Assembly: GCF_029537735.1 (NCBI RefSeq)
Contig: NZ_JARPUQ010000001.1
Span: forward strand, 1,336,696-1,400,695
DNA length: 64,000 bases
Direction of reading: 5' to 3'
DNA from: Robiginitalea aestuariiviva
Lineage (GTDB): Bacteria; Bacteroidota; Bacteroidia; Flavobacteriales; Flavobacteriaceae
Shown here: positions 1 through 9,274 of the stretch, piece after piece
How the letters are laid out: each line of letters opens with the position of its first letter
How positions within the stretch are numbered: the first letter of the stretch is position 1
Notes under the pieces: generated by a model
Seen by the model: only the letters and a program-made list of their open reading frames with translations
The model's database searches: none
What the model was told of the DNA's origin: nothing
Program-made: the position numbers and the translations under genes

Positions 1-757
1 GGATGTCGCGGCCAATAGCATAGGCGCTGGCCAGGGTTTCCAATTCCTGTATGATCGCCGCCGGGTGGCCTGCCTTGCCATTCAGGGCCACAGGCTCACC
101 TTCCCGGAATTCCAGCGCCAGGGTTTGGGGATCCTGCGTCGTTAATGGGCTGGGGTAGGCGTGATCCGGTAGGGCCTTGCGGGAGCCCAGGGTTTCCTCG
201 CCTCCCACGGAGGTGCCCCACAGACCCTTGTTGATGCTGTATTTAGCTTTCTCCCAGCTGTAGGGAATGCCGTGGGACTGCAGGTATTCGATTTCCGCCT
301 CCCGGGCCAGTTTCCGGTCGCGGATGGGGGTGATGATTTCTATTTCAGGGGCCAGGACCTGGAAGATCAGGTCAAAACGGACCTGGTCGTTCCCCGCCCC
401 GGTGCTGCCGTGGGCTATATGGGTGGCCCCCACTTGACGGGCATGGGCTACTATTTCCAGGGCCTGCACAATGCGCTCGGCGCTCACAGACAAAGGATAG
501 GTATTATTGCGGAGTACGTTTCCGAAAATGAGGTATTTCACCACTTTTTCGTAAAAGGTCTGCACCGCATCGATGGCGGTATAGGTGGCCGCCCCCAGCT
601 CCAGGGCCTTGGCCTTAATGGTCGCGAGTTCTTCGGCGTCGAAGCCCCCTGTGTTTACCGTTACGGCATGGACCTCATACCCTTCCTGGTGGGAGAGGTA
701 ATGGGCGCAGTAGGAGGTGTCCAGGCCTCCGCTGTAGGCCAGTACAAGTTTTTTCAT
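1..757 (-). CDS. argG: Argininosuccinate synthase, C-terminus beyond window
   Basis: Ligates citrulline and aspartate with ATP to argininosuccinate in arginine synthesis, in the cytoplasm. The N-terminus reads MKKLVLAYSGGLDTSYCAHY, with the PP-loop SGGLDTS that binds ATP at residues 9-15; further on TGAGNDQVRF is typical of the family. About 252 of roughly 400 residues are present; the rest lies beyond base 1. The start overlaps the stop of the upstream acetyltransferase by 4 bases (ATGA), so the two are probably translationally coupled. Identification is firm. Confidence 0.95.
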   Translation of the reverse strand, partial: MKKLVLAYSGGLDTSYCAHYLSHQEGYEVHAVTVNTGGFDAEELATIKAKALELGAATYTAIDAVQTFYEKVVKYLIFGNVLRNNTYPLSVSAERIVQALEIVAHARQVGATHIAHGSTGAGNDQVRFDLIFQVLAPEIEIITPIRDRKLAREAEIEYLQSHGIPYSWEKAKYSINKGLWGTSVGGEETLGSRKALPDHAYPSPLTTQDPQTLALEFREGEPVALNGKAGHPAAIIQELETLASAYAIGRDI

Positions 758-1371
758 GGTTTCTTTTTCTTTAAAAACAGGTTCTCTTTAATCTTAGTCA
801 GGCGCTCGTAGGTTTTCCGGTTCATCTTGCGCTCCTTGTTGCGGGTGGGGTCCTTGGGGTCGTACAGCATACCGGTGCACAGGCACATTTTCCGGTCCGT
901 GCGGGTCAGGACATCGAAGTTCTTGCAGGTCTGGCAGCCCTTCCAGAACTCCGGGTCGTCTGTGAGTTCCGAAAAAGTAACCGGCCGGTAGCCCAGGTCG
1001 TAATTCATTTTCATGACGGCCAGCCCCGTGGTAATCCCAAAGATTTTGGCGTCCGGAAACTTCTTGCGGGACAGGTCAAAAATGGCTTTTTTGATCTGTT
1101 TGGCCAGCCCCTGGTTGCGGTAGTCCGGGTGAACGATCAGGCCGGAATTGGCCACGTACTTCTGGTGCCCCCAGACTTCGATGTAGCAGAAGCCGGCAAA
1201 GGTGTCGCCGTCCAGGGCAATTATGGCATTCCCGTTTTTAAGCCGTTGTATGATGTACTCCGGGGTGCGTTTGGCAATACCGGTACCCCGGATCTTGGCA
1301 GACTCCGCGATGGTATCGCAGATCACCTGCGCATATTTGACATGGGATGCATCAGCAACAATTATTTTCAT
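754..1371 (-). CDS. GNAT N-acetyltransferase at head of arginine operon
   Basis: A 205-residue GNAT-fold acyltransferase. The acyl-CoA binding segment is visible as VHPDYRNQGLAKQIKKA near residues 80-97. The C-terminal quarter carries a cysteine cluster (CQTCKNFD, then CLCTG, about residues 145-168) and a very basic tail. It is the first gene before argG with a 4-base overlap. In Bacteroidota a GNAT protein often sits at this position, and I infer that it acylates glutamate (or a related amine) as the first step of arginine synthesis, replacing a classical ArgA or ArgJ. Family membership is clear; substrate is inference from context. Confidence 0.85.
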   Translation of the reverse strand: MKIIVADASHVKYAQVICDTIAESAKIRGTGIAKRTPEYIIQRLKNGNAIIALDGDTFAGFCYIEVWGHQKYVANSGLIVHPDYRNQGLAKQIKKAIFDLSRKKFPDAKIFGITTGLAVMKMNYDLGYRPVTFSELTDDPEFWKGCQTCKNFDVLTRTDRKMCLCTGMLYDPKDPTRNKERKMNRKTYERLTKIKENLFLKKKKP

Positions 1372-1561
1372 TGCCTGTGAAAGGGATTATCGGGTTGTAA
1401 TGGAAAAAAAATCGGATCGGAGAAACGGAAATGGACGCACCTAATTCCAAAGACAGATACACACCCTTACGGGCGGCGGCGGCGCACACGGGGATACGGG
1501 AAAGTGGCCTTTCCTGTGGAGTCGTATATGTGGGCGCTCGTATTCATGAGGGTTAAATGTA

Positions 1562-1569
1562 CAAATATT
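1562..1569 (-). promoter_or_regulatory. Possible -7 box for the arginine operon
   Basis: AATATTTG on the minus strand differs at one base from the Bacteroidota -7 consensus TAnnTTTG. No clear -33 element was found. If used, it gives the arginine operon a leader of about 190 bases. The interval 1372-1571 holds no gene that I can support. Confidence 0.25.
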
Positions 1570-1571
1570 AT

Positions 1572-2954
1572 TTAATCCCCTCTTTTAACCGCCGGATTTT
1601 TGACAAAATCAAACAAATCTTGCCGCAACCGGAATAATTCATAACTCATCAGGGCAAATACTGTAAAGTATTCAAGAAAGAGCCAGAAGGGTTTCTCCAG
1701 GACCTGCCCGGGTTCATAGGCCGTATAGGATAACGCTACCAGTGCGGACCACACCAGCAGAAAGCGAAAACGGGTAAACAGGCTAAGGGTGAGCGGGAAC
1801 ACCAGGTACCAGGGGTGCACCACCGCTGCGGTCAGGTAGTAGGTGGCCACCACCGCCAGGGCCCCTGTAAACCAGAAGCGAGCCTCCCGCATCCGGGGGT
1901 GCAGGCAAAGCAACCCGGCTACCCCGGCGGCGGCCCAGGGCGCATAACGCCCATAGGCGGCTATAAATTCCCAGGGTTTGGCCCCCTGGCTTACCGCTAT
2001 GCCCTCTGCCAGGCGGTACATCCCGGCGTTGAATTCAAAATTGGAAAACCACAATTTCAGGGTTTGCAGGTAATGCGGCCCAAAATCCGGGAAGTACAGG
2101 GGATAAACACAACCCGCCAGGGCCAGGCCGGTTACCAGGTATAACCCCAGGCTGCGCTTCCACCCCAGCAGGGGCAGCAGCAAGGGCATGAGCAGCAGCG
2201 GCATGAGTTTGACCCCAATGGACAGTGCCAGGGGCAGGGCTGCCCAGGCCCAGGATGCCTGCACAAGGAGGTAGAGGGCCCAAAGGAGGAAAAAGACCAT
2301 TACCCCTTCAAAGTGCAGGTTACCAGTAAGCTCAATCACCACCAGGGGGTTCAGGAAATACCAGAAGATCATATGCGGGGGTTTGTTGAGCTTGCGCAAC
2401 AATTTGCGCCCCAGGTACAGGATGCCCAGGTCTGCCAGCAGCAGGAGGCCCCGCATGGCAACCAAACTGCCCGTCAGGGTTTTGCCGCCCAGCCAGACCG
2501 CCAGGGCAAACAGGTACTGGTTTGCCGGGGGGTAGTTGCTGAAATTCCGGGCGCTCAGGCTCCCCATCCCCTGGTGGAGGGTTTCGGCCAGGGGGAAGGG
2601 CGCCTGGCCCCCTGCCATGAACTGGTCCGGGGTGAGCGTATAGGGATTAATCCCATCCAACAACAGGGTGCCATCCCATATAAATCGGTAAAAGTCCTGA
2701 GAGAGATTCGGTATGGCCAGCAGGAATACCAGGCGTATCAGGATGCCCGCCACCACCAGGAAGCGGTAGTTCCACTTTTCGAACTGGATGAGTTTGTAGG
2801 CGAGGAAAAAAAGGGCTGCCCACAGGGTGAGGAGTTTCGGGCTGTCCGGTCGCTCCAGGGCGTAAGCGAAGGTAGCGTAGAGCCCCAGGCTGGCCAGCAG
2901 CAGCAAAATGGAAATCCGGTGGAGGTTCCAGAAGGTCAGCAGTGCCTTTTGCAT
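1572..2954 (-). CDS. Polytopic GT-C glycosyltransferase (mannosyltransferase-like)
   Basis: A 460-residue integral membrane protein with about 10-12 hydrophobic segments. The loop QDFYRFIWDG at residues 86-95 followed by GINPY resembles polyprenol-phosphate-mannose-dependent mannosyltransferases (GT-C fold, GT87/MptA-like), which transfer a sugar from a lipid carrier on the outer face of the cytoplasmic membrane. It is the last gene of a run of five minus-strand genes that also holds a dolichyl-phosphate-mannose-synthase-like GT2 enzyme, which could supply its donor. Acceptor unknown. Fold confident, sugar inferred. Confidence 0.75.
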   Translation of the reverse strand: MQKALLTFWNLHRISILLLLASLGLYATFAYALERPDSPKLLTLWAALFFLAYKLIQFEKWNYRFLVVAGILIRLVFLLAIPNLSQDFYRFIWDGTLLLDGINPYTLTPDQFMAGGQAPFPLAETLHQGMGSLSARNFSNYPPANQYLFALAVWLGGKTLTGSLVAMRGLLLLADLGILYLGRKLLRKLNKPPHMIFWYFLNPLVVIELTGNLHFEGVMVFFLLWALYLLVQASWAWAALPLALSIGVKLMPLLLMPLLLPLLGWKRSLGLYLVTGLALAGCVYPLYFPDFGPHYLQTLKLWFSNFEFNAGMYRLAEGIAVSQGAKPWEFIAAYGRYAPWAAAGVAGLLCLHPRMREARFWFTGALAVVATYYLTAAVVHPWYLVFPLTLSLFTRFRFLLVWSALVALSYTAYEPGQVLEKPFWLFLEYFTVFALMSYELFRLRQDLFDFVKNPAVKRGD

Positions 2955-3048
2955 GTCCCGAAACTTTGGCCTGAAAGTAACAAAATTATGGGACTGGCCG
3001 AAGCCCGTTTTGGGCGGCCGTGGTTTGAATAGGCGAATCGGCCCGGGA

Positions 3049-4533
3049 TTATGCCTTGGCGGTCAGGGATTTGAAGAAGACAAAGCCGAAGCCCAGGAAT
3101 AACATGAAGTGGAAGGGAAAAAGCCCAAAATCATTCAGCGGTATGGCGCTGTACATCCCAAAGAGGAAGTACACCATCAGGGCAAATTCCAGGATCATGT
3201 TGGGGGAGAGCTTTTTGGTAATGTACTTGTTGCCCTTCCAGCTGTCCGTAAGGTTGTTGATGTTGAATTTCGGGGTGCGCACAAACTCGGACCGCTTGCC
3301 CATATGCCCTTCCAGTACCGCCACGGAATTGTGGAGGGAAAAGCCCAGGGCCACGGAGAAGAAGGTGAAGAAGAGCTTAATGTAATCCACGAAATTATCA
3401 AAACTGCTGCCCTGTATACTCTTGTAGGTAAACCAGTAGCAGATGAACAGGATAATGGTGCTCACGATAAAGAAACTGGTCACCTCAAAAACCCACCCCA
3501 GGTGCCCGTAGGTGTTTTTGATGTACAGCATGGGGATGCTCAGGACTGCTACCACGAAAACACAGAGGAACATACTGCTGTTCAGCAGGTGCATCACCCC
3601 GTGGAATTTGGTCTTGAACGGAATGTTGCCCGCCTTGATTACACTCAAAACGGTTTTGCGGAAGTTCTCCGCCCCGCCCTTGTTCCAGCGGAATTGCTGG
3701 GACCGGGCTGCACTGATGACCACGGGCAGTTCGGCCGGGGTCTCTACGTCTTCCAGGTATTTGAACTTCCAGTTCTTAAGCTGGGCGCGGTAACTCAGGT
3801 CCAGGTCTTCGGTCAGGGTATCGCCTTCCCAGTTCCCGGCATCCAGGATGCACTGCTTCCGCCAGATGCCGGCGGTGCCGTTAAAGTTGATGAAGTGGCC
3901 CTTGGAGTTGCGCCCCACCTGCTCCAGGGTAAAGTGGGCGTCCAGGGCAAAGGCCTGTATGCGGGTCAGGGTGGAGTAATCGCGGTTGATATGCCCCCAG
4001 CGGGTTTGTACCACGCCTATTTCCTCGTCCTTGAAATAGGGTACGGTTTTCTTGAGCCAGTCTTTTCCGGGCAGGAAGTCTGCATCGAAGATGGCGATGA
4101 ATTCGCCCCGGGCAATTTTCAGGCCTTCCTTCAGGGCCCCGGCCTTAAAGCCTTCCCGGTTTTCCCTGCGGATGTGCTGTATATCCAGCCCCTGGGCCTG
4201 CAGGGCTTTGATCTTTTCGGCGGTCTGGATCACGGAGTCGTCAGTGGAATCGTCCAGCACCTGGATTTCCAGTTTGCTTTTGGGGTATTCCAGCAAGGCG
4301 ATGTTGTCCAGCAGGCGCTCTACTACGTATTCCTCGTTATAGATGGGCAGCTGAATAGTTACAAAGGGGATTTCCTTCGGGTCCAGCAAATTGAATTTGG
4401 GGGCCTCCCGGTTGCGGCGTTTATAGCCCAGGTAGTTTACCAGGAGGTTCAGCTGGGAGAGGCTGTAAAAGAAAATCAGCAGCAGCGCCAGGCTGTAGAT
4501 CCCGATAATGATGTAAGCAATAGTTAAACCCAT
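3049..4533 (-). CDS. Membrane GT2 glycosyltransferase, cellulose synthase-like
   Basis: A 494-residue processive-type GT2 enzyme. It has an N-terminal membrane helix (about 5-27), then a cytoplasmic catalytic domain with DDS at 94-96, DAD at 150-152, TED at 241-243 and QQFRW at 279-283 (the D,D,D,QxxRW signature), then four or five C-terminal membrane helices. Such proteins build and may export a beta-linked glycan or glycosylate lipids. It begins 4 bases after the stop of the neighbouring GT2 gene at 4538, so they are surely co-transcribed. Product not predictable. Confidence 0.85.
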   Translation of the reverse strand: MGLTIAYIIIGIYSLALLLIFFYSLSQLNLLVNYLGYKRRNREAPKFNLLDPKEIPFVTIQLPIYNEEYVVERLLDNIALLEYPKSKLEIQVLDDSTDDSVIQTAEKIKALQAQGLDIQHIRRENREGFKAGALKEGLKIARGEFIAIFDADFLPGKDWLKKTVPYFKDEEIGVVQTRWGHINRDYSTLTRIQAFALDAHFTLEQVGRNSKGHFINFNGTAGIWRKQCILDAGNWEGDTLTEDLDLSYRAQLKNWKFKYLEDVETPAELPVVISAARSQQFRWNKGGAENFRKTVLSVIKAGNIPFKTKFHGVMHLLNSSMFLCVFVVAVLSIPMLYIKNTYGHLGWVFEVTSFFIVSTIILFICYWFTYKSIQGSSFDNFVDYIKLFFTFFSVALGFSLHNSVAVLEGHMGKRSEFVRTPKFNINNLTDSWKGNKYITKKLSPNMILEFALMVYFLFGMYSAIPLNDFGLFPFHFMLFLGFGFVFFKSLTAKA

Positions 4534-4537
4534 CTTC

Positions 4538-5227
4538 TTATTTAAAACTGTACTTAAAAATCCAACCCAGGATTTTTATGCCTGCAAATATAGTACCTTT
4601 TACCGTTCCCGATACCTTGGAAACGCCAATTCTTTTTTTGTAACGCACTGGCACTTCGCAATATGCGAGTTTGTGCTTTAGGGCTTTCAGCTGCATTTCC
4701 ACCGTCCAGCCGTAGGTCTTATCCTCCATTTCCAGCGCCATCAGTTGCCGGAATCCAATGGCCCTGAAAGGCCCCAGGTCTGTATACCGCGCCCCGAAAA
4801 ACCACCGCATCAGGGTGGTGGCCAGGGCATTTCCGAACACCTGTTGTGGCGTCATGGAGCCAGGCTCCCTAAGGGCCTTGTGGCGCGCACCGATTACCAG
4901 ATCCATGCCGTTTTCAAGGATGGGGGCTACCACTTTGGGCAGCTCTTCCGGGTAATCGGAGTAATCCCCGTCCATAAATACGACAATGTGGGGTGGGTTG
5001 GATTTCCGGGCGATGTAATTTAATCCCTGCAGGCAGGCGTAGCCGTACCCCATACGCGGTTCCGGCAGGACGGTGGCCCCTGCCTTTCGGGCAATCTCCC
5101 CGGTGCCGTCCGTGGAGGCATTGTCTACCACCACCACCTCCCGGACCAGCTCCGGGATATCGGCAATGACTTTGCCGATGGAGTCGGCCTCGTTATAGGC
5201 GGGTATGATCAGGTCAATGTGAACCAT
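4538..5227 (-). CDS. GT2 glycosyltransferase, dolichyl-phosphate mannose synthase-like
   Basis: A soluble 229-residue GT2 domain. IDLIIPAYNEADS at the N-terminus, VVVDNASTDGT, VFMDGDYSD (donor and metal binding) and YGWTVEMQLKA fit the polyprenyl-phosphate mannose/glucose synthase group, which makes lipid-linked sugar donors from nucleotide sugars. It lacks the C-terminal membrane helices of some relatives. It lies between the Fe-S membrane protein and the cellulose synthase-like gene, and may supply the GT-C enzyme at 1572. Substrate is inferred. Confidence 0.8.
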   Translation of the reverse strand: MVHIDLIIPAYNEADSIGKVIADIPELVREVVVVDNASTDGTGEIARKAGATVLPEPRMGYGYACLQGLNYIARKSNPPHIVVFMDGDYSDYPEELPKVVAPILENGMDLVIGARHKALREPGSMTPQQVFGNALATTLMRWFFGARYTDLGPFRAIGFRQLMALEMEDKTYGWTVEMQLKALKHKLAYCEVPVRYKKRIGVSKVSGTVKGTIFAGIKILGWIFKYSFK

Positions 5228-5272
5228 AATGCCGGTTGGGTCGCTGCAAAAGAACGCATTCCCGTGGAATAA

Positions 5273-6850
5273 TCACTTTTCCTCCCCGACAAAATCCATC
5301 AGGTCTACCTCGGCCCCCAACAGCATATCCCGGTGGTTGATGCGGTTTTGCAACGGGCCGTTCTCCAGGCGGAGCACCCCCCTGGGGCACACGGCCGAGC
5401 AAATCCCGCAGCCCACGCAGCTGGCCCGTACAATGTTCCGGCCTTTCTGGGCATAGGCCCGCACATCAATGCCCATTTCGCAATAGGCAGAGCAGTTGCC
5501 GCAGGAAATGCACTGCCCCCCGTTGGTGGTGATCCGGAAGCGGGATAACAACCGCTGCTGCAGCCCCAGTATGGCCGCCATGGGGCAGCCAAACCGGCAC
5601 CAGACCCGGCTGCCGAAAATCGGGTAAAAACCCGTGCCAATAACCCCGGAGAAGATGCTGCCGATCAGTAAGCTATAGGTTTTTCGCAGGGTTTCGGACC
5701 GGAACAGGAACACGTGCTGGGTATCGCTCAGGTAGTGGAAGCCGATCAGGGCGAGGATAATGGTGAAATAGGCTATGGCCCCGTAACGGGCATCCTTTTG
5801 GAGCTCCTTTCGGCGGAATAGCATCACCCAGGCAAATACCAGGGTAAGCAGTACCCCCACGCCCACCAGGAGCTCCCCCCGGCTAAGCCAGTACCTGCTG
5901 TGGTCCGGCCCCAGGTAGGAATAGACCACGGCTGTGGTCATCAACACCACAAATACCAGGACGCTGTAGATCACCCAGCGCTCCACCCGCCAGGCGAAGG
6001 TGCTTTTATCGCTCAGGTGGCGGAAGGGGTCCCCGGCGGTTTCGGCAAGGCCCCCGCACCCGCAAACCCAGGAGCAGTACCAGCGCTTTCCGTAAAAATA
6101 GGTAAGTACCGGGGTGATGACCAGGGTGGAAGCCACCCCGAACAGCAGCATGGCCAGGCCCAGGTTACCCTCCCCTATAAAGGCATTGACCCGGTAGCGC
6201 TCGAAGTTGTAATAGTTCAGTGGCCAGATATTCTTCAGGTCGTAGTAGGGCAGGTCCCCGTTCAGGCGGGCCATGATTTCGGGAATCAGGAAGGCAAAGG
6301 CCAGCTGGAAGAACATCACGCTCAGGGTGCGCAGCAGCTGGTAGCGGTTGTGGCGGTATTTCCAGATGAATTTGGCCCCGAAGGCCAGGATGGCCAGGGT
6401 GTACAGGGCCCCGTATACAAACCACTGGCTGGCCGGGTTGCCGCTCAGGGCCCGGCTAAGCGGGTCGAAAAGGGCGATAAGCCCCCGGTTGGGGCCGTCC
6501 TGGACCAGGCCCAGGTATTGGGGGTAGAAATAGAGGACCACATAAAATCCGGTAAGCAGGATGCCAAGGCCCCAGGCCCAGATGCCCCGGGCCGAAAGGG
6601 ATTTGAACCAAACCCCATTGTTGCGGATACCGGCCGGGTGCCCGCTGTAGGCGCCCAGGCTGTACCCCAGCACCCCACCCAGGATCAGGAACAGGGCCAG
6701 TGCGAGCCAAAGCCCCGGTTTTGGAAAACCAATACCGAAGGTGGCTAGCAAGAGGATAAAAAGGCCTGCGAACCCCAGGAAGAGGGACAGGCGTTGGATG
6801 CGGTTCAGGGCACTTGGCGGCCCCCCGGCCAGCGACAGGGATGGATTCAT
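5273..6850 (-). CDS. Polytopic 4Fe-4S membrane protein (NapH/NosR/YccM-like)
   Basis: A 525-residue membrane protein with about ten hydrophobic segments. It shows the paired NapH-type motifs WYCSWVCGCGG and WCRFGCPMAA, then two C-terminal 4Fe-4S clusters: CISCGNCSAYC and CVGCGICSAVCP. Relatives move electrons from the quinone pool or NAD(P)H to extracytoplasmic or membrane enzymes. Its start overlaps the stop of the FAD oxidoreductase gene by 4 bases, so the two probably form an electron-transfer pair. The electron acceptor is unknown; no obvious terminal reductase is nearby. Confidence 0.85.
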   Translation of the reverse strand: MNPSLSLAGGPPSALNRIQRLSLFLGFAGLFILLLATFGIGFPKPGLWLALALFLILGGVLGYSLGAYSGHPAGIRNNGVWFKSLSARGIWAWGLGILLTGFYVVLYFYPQYLGLVQDGPNRGLIALFDPLSRALSGNPASQWFVYGALYTLAILAFGAKFIWKYRHNRYQLLRTLSVMFFQLAFAFLIPEIMARLNGDLPYYDLKNIWPLNYYNFERYRVNAFIGEGNLGLAMLLFGVASTLVITPVLTYFYGKRWYCSWVCGCGGLAETAGDPFRHLSDKSTFAWRVERWVIYSVLVFVVLMTTAVVYSYLGPDHSRYWLSRGELLVGVGVLLTLVFAWVMLFRRKELQKDARYGAIAYFTIILALIGFHYLSDTQHVFLFRSETLRKTYSLLIGSIFSGVIGTGFYPIFGSRVWCRFGCPMAAILGLQQRLLSRFRITTNGGQCISCGNCSAYCEMGIDVRAYAQKGRNIVRASCVGCGICSAVCPRGVLRLENGPLQNRINHRDMLLGAEVDLMDFVGEEK

Positions 6851-8148
6851 GAGGCAGTCAGGGTTTGTTGGCGAAAGGCCGTTTGGATGTGTTTGCGGTA
6901 ATCCGAATATCCTTCAGGGTCGAACAGGGCTTCCCTCAGGTGGGTTAGGGCGTATTCCGCCGTGCGTTGCTCGGTGAGCCACTGGTCCAGCACGGCATGG
7001 CGCATGCGCATGCCAAAGGTGTTTACCCCTAGCAGGGTACCGCTGCCGCGGTCGTAGGCCAGGGTAAGGCAGATGTGTTTTTTCGGGTGCCGCCAGTGAA
7101 AGTGGGCTTCATGGGCTTCCCGGGTGTGTTCCGGAAAAACCCAGCCGTAGGTCTGGTATTCGATATCGAGGAATTTGGCGGAATTGAACCAATGCCCCGG
7201 GGTATAGGCGGTGCGTTGCCCGCAAACGGTCCGGGCCACGGTTTCCCCCATCATCCGCCCAGTATACCACACGGCTTCCACAGGTCGCCGCCGGCCAATG
7301 GGCTCCCGTTGTTGGGCGCAATCCCCCACGGCGTAGATGTCCGGGAGGTTGGTTTCCAGGTACCGGTTAACCAGTACGCCTTTGCCCAGGTTTATGCCCG
7401 AACCCCTCAGGAAATCGATGTTGGGCGATACCCCGGCGGTGAGCCCCACCAGGTTGCAGGGGATGGTCTCCCCCTGTTCCGTTACCACGGCACGAACCCT
7501 GCCATTGGCATCGGGCAGGATTTCCTTGAGGTTGGTTCCCAGTCTCAGGTCTATGTGGTGTTCCCGGATATGGGTGTTAATCATTTCGGACTCCCCGGCA
7601 GGCAGCACCCCATTCCAGAAACTCGATTCCCGTACCAGGAAGGTTACCGGGATATCCCGGCTGCGCAGCATTTCGGCCAGTTCAATCCCGATCAGGCCGC
7701 CACCCACCACCACGGCCCGCCGGCACGCTGTGGCGTTTGGGGCAAAGGCCTCCAGCCGTTCCAGGTCCTGATAGGAATACAGCCCCTGCACCCCGTCCAG
7801 GTCCTGCCCGGGCCACCCGAATTTATTAGGCTTGGAGCCCGTGGCCAGGATCAGCTTGTCATAGCCGATTTCGCGCCCGTCCGCCAGGGCAACCGACCGG
7901 GTTTCCGGGTGGATGGCCGTAACGTACCCCCGGATGCGGTCCATGCGGTTGCGGGACCAGAAGGATTCGGGATAAGGTTGGGTCTGCTGAAAAGTGAGGT
8001 GGCCCATATAGATGTACATCAGGGCGGTACGGGAGAAAAAGGCGTCCGTTTCGGCCGAGATCAGCGTGATGCGGCAATCGGAATTTTTTCGGATATGCCG
8101 GGCGGCGGTCACCCCGGAAATCCCGTTCCCGATAATGAGGACATGCAT
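6847..8148 (-). CDS. FAD-dependent pyridine nucleotide-disulfide-type oxidoreductase
   Basis: A 433-residue flavoprotein. FAD-binding motif IIGNGISGVTAARHI is at the N-terminus, a second dinucleotide motif VVVGGGLIGIELAEML near residue 145, and the FAD-closing motif DIYAVGDCAQ near 270. It resembles rubredoxin/ferredoxin reductases and the N-terminal half of NirB. It likely passes electrons from NAD(P)H to the downstream membrane Fe-S protein, with which it overlaps by ATGA. It is the first gene of the operon that ends with glycosyltransferases. No disulfide CxxxxC is seen at the first FAD motif. Confidence 0.85.
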   Translation of the reverse strand: MHVLIIGNGISGVTAARHIRKNSDCRITLISAETDAFFSRTALMYIYMGHLTFQQTQPYPESFWSRNRMDRIRGYVTAIHPETRSVALADGREIGYDKLILATGSKPNKFGWPGQDLDGVQGLYSYQDLERLEAFAPNATACRRAVVVGGGLIGIELAEMLRSRDIPVTFLVRESSFWNGVLPAGESEMINTHIREHHIDLRLGTNLKEILPDANGRVRAVVTEQGETIPCNLVGLTAGVSPNIDFLRGSGINLGKGVLVNRYLETNLPDIYAVGDCAQQREPIGRRRPVEAVWYTGRMMGETVARTVCGQRTAYTPGHWFNSAKFLDIEYQTYGWVFPEHTREAHEAHFHWRHPKKHICLTLAYDRGSGTLLGVNTFGMRMRHAVLDQWLTEQRTAEYALTHLREALFDPEGYSDYRKHIQTAFRQQTLTAS

Positions 8149-8233
8149 ATTGGGTCTTTTCGGATTTAAAAGCTCTGTCGAAGGGAAGATAAGAACTTAA
8201 CAAGAAATTAGCCGGGCGGGCAGGCGATTTTGG

Positions 8234-8241
8234 TATCTTTA
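8234..8241 (+). promoter_or_regulatory. Possible -7 box upstream of GH113-like gene
   Basis: TATCTTTA, one base off TAnnTTTG, lies 20 bases before the start codon. The same string TATCTTTAAG recurs before two other envelope genes in this window. No -33 box was recognised. Confidence 0.3.
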
Positions 8242-8260
8242 AGAGCAATTCGCCACAGCC

Positions 8261-9265
8261 ATGAAAAAATTCGGGGTCGTATTACTCTTGCTTTTACAGT
8301 GGGGCTGCGCCGTGCAGAAGGCCGGTAAGATTAACGGGGTCAGTTTTGTGGGCTCGCGGGAAGCGGCCAGCCAGGCCCACGTAGACGCCCTGTTGGATAT
8401 CTATGCGGACTATGCCGCGGTTATGCCCTTTGGTTTTATCCGCGAGGTGGGCAGCCCCGAGATCATCTTCGATACAGACCGCCAATGGTTTGGGGAAACC
8501 CGCCAGGGGGCCCGGCAGTATATAGAAACCCTGCAGCAAAACGGCGTTTCCGTAATGCTTAAGCCCCAGCTGTGGATCTGGAGGGGGGTCTTTACCGGAG
8601 ACCTTGAAATGGCATCGGAGGCCGACTGGAAGGCCCTGGAAGCATCCTACTCCCGGTTTATTTTAAATTTTGCGGATTTGGCGGAGGAAACCCAGGTGTC
8701 CCTGTTTTGCATCGGGACAGAGCTTGAGGAATTCGTCAAAGCCCGCCCGGGCTATTGGCAGGACCTGATTGCCCAGGTACGCCAGCGGTATTCCGGGAAG
8801 ATCACCTATGCCGCCAACTGGGACGAATACGGACGCACCCCCTTTTGGAAGTCCCTGGACTTTATCGGGATCGACGCCTATTTTCCCCTATCCGAAAGCC
8901 GGGAGCCCGGGGTGGAGGAACTCCGTGAAGGCTGGAAAAAATGGAAAGAAGATATCCATGCGCTTTCCCTGGCTGTAGGCCGTCCGGTATTGTTTACCGA
9001 ATACGGGTACCGCTCCATGGATTACACGGCCAAAAAACCCTGGCTGGTAGACCGCAACCAGGAGCGGGTTAACCTGCAGGCCCAGGCCAATGCCAAAACC
9101 GCCCTCTTTGAGGAATTCTGGGGGGAAGACTGGTTTGCCGGTGGCTTTGTCTGGAAATGGTTTATCCACCACCCGGTGTCTGGCGGGCCGGGCGATAACC
9201 GGTTTACGCCCCAAAACAAACCCGCCCAGGAAGTGATCCGCACCTACTACCGCCTCCATCAATAA
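8261..9265 (+). CDS. Lipoprotein glycoside hydrolase, GH113-like TIM barrel
   Basis: A 334-residue predicted lipoprotein: MKKFGVVLLLLLQWGC gives a lipobox with the lipidated Cys at 16. The remainder resembles the GH113 beta-mannanase TIM barrel: CIGTELEE places an acid/base Glu at 154, and VLFTEYGYRS places a nucleophile Glu at 247; GGFVWKWF near the end is the usual last barrel strand. Enzyme likely acts on an external mannan or related glycan, at the outer membrane. It stands alone, with no SusCD pair nearby, so it is not part of a visible polysaccharide-use locus. Family good, substrate uncertain. Confidence 0.8.
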   Translation: MKKFGVVLLLLLQWGCAVQKAGKINGVSFVGSREAASQAHVDALLDIYADYAAVMPFGFIREVGSPEIIFDTDRQWFGETRQGARQYIETLQQNGVSVMLKPQLWIWRGVFTGDLEMASEADWKALEASYSRFILNFADLAEETQVSLFCIGTELEEFVKARPGYWQDLIAQVRQRYSGKITYAANWDEYGRTPFWKSLDFIGIDAYFPLSESREPGVEELREGWKKWKEDIHALSLAVGRPVLFTEYGYRSMDYTAKKPWLVDRNQERVNLQAQANAKTALFEEFWGEDWFAGGFVWKWFIHHPVSGGPGDNRFTPQNKPAQEVIRTYYRLHQ

Positions 9266-9274
9266 GAAACAAGG

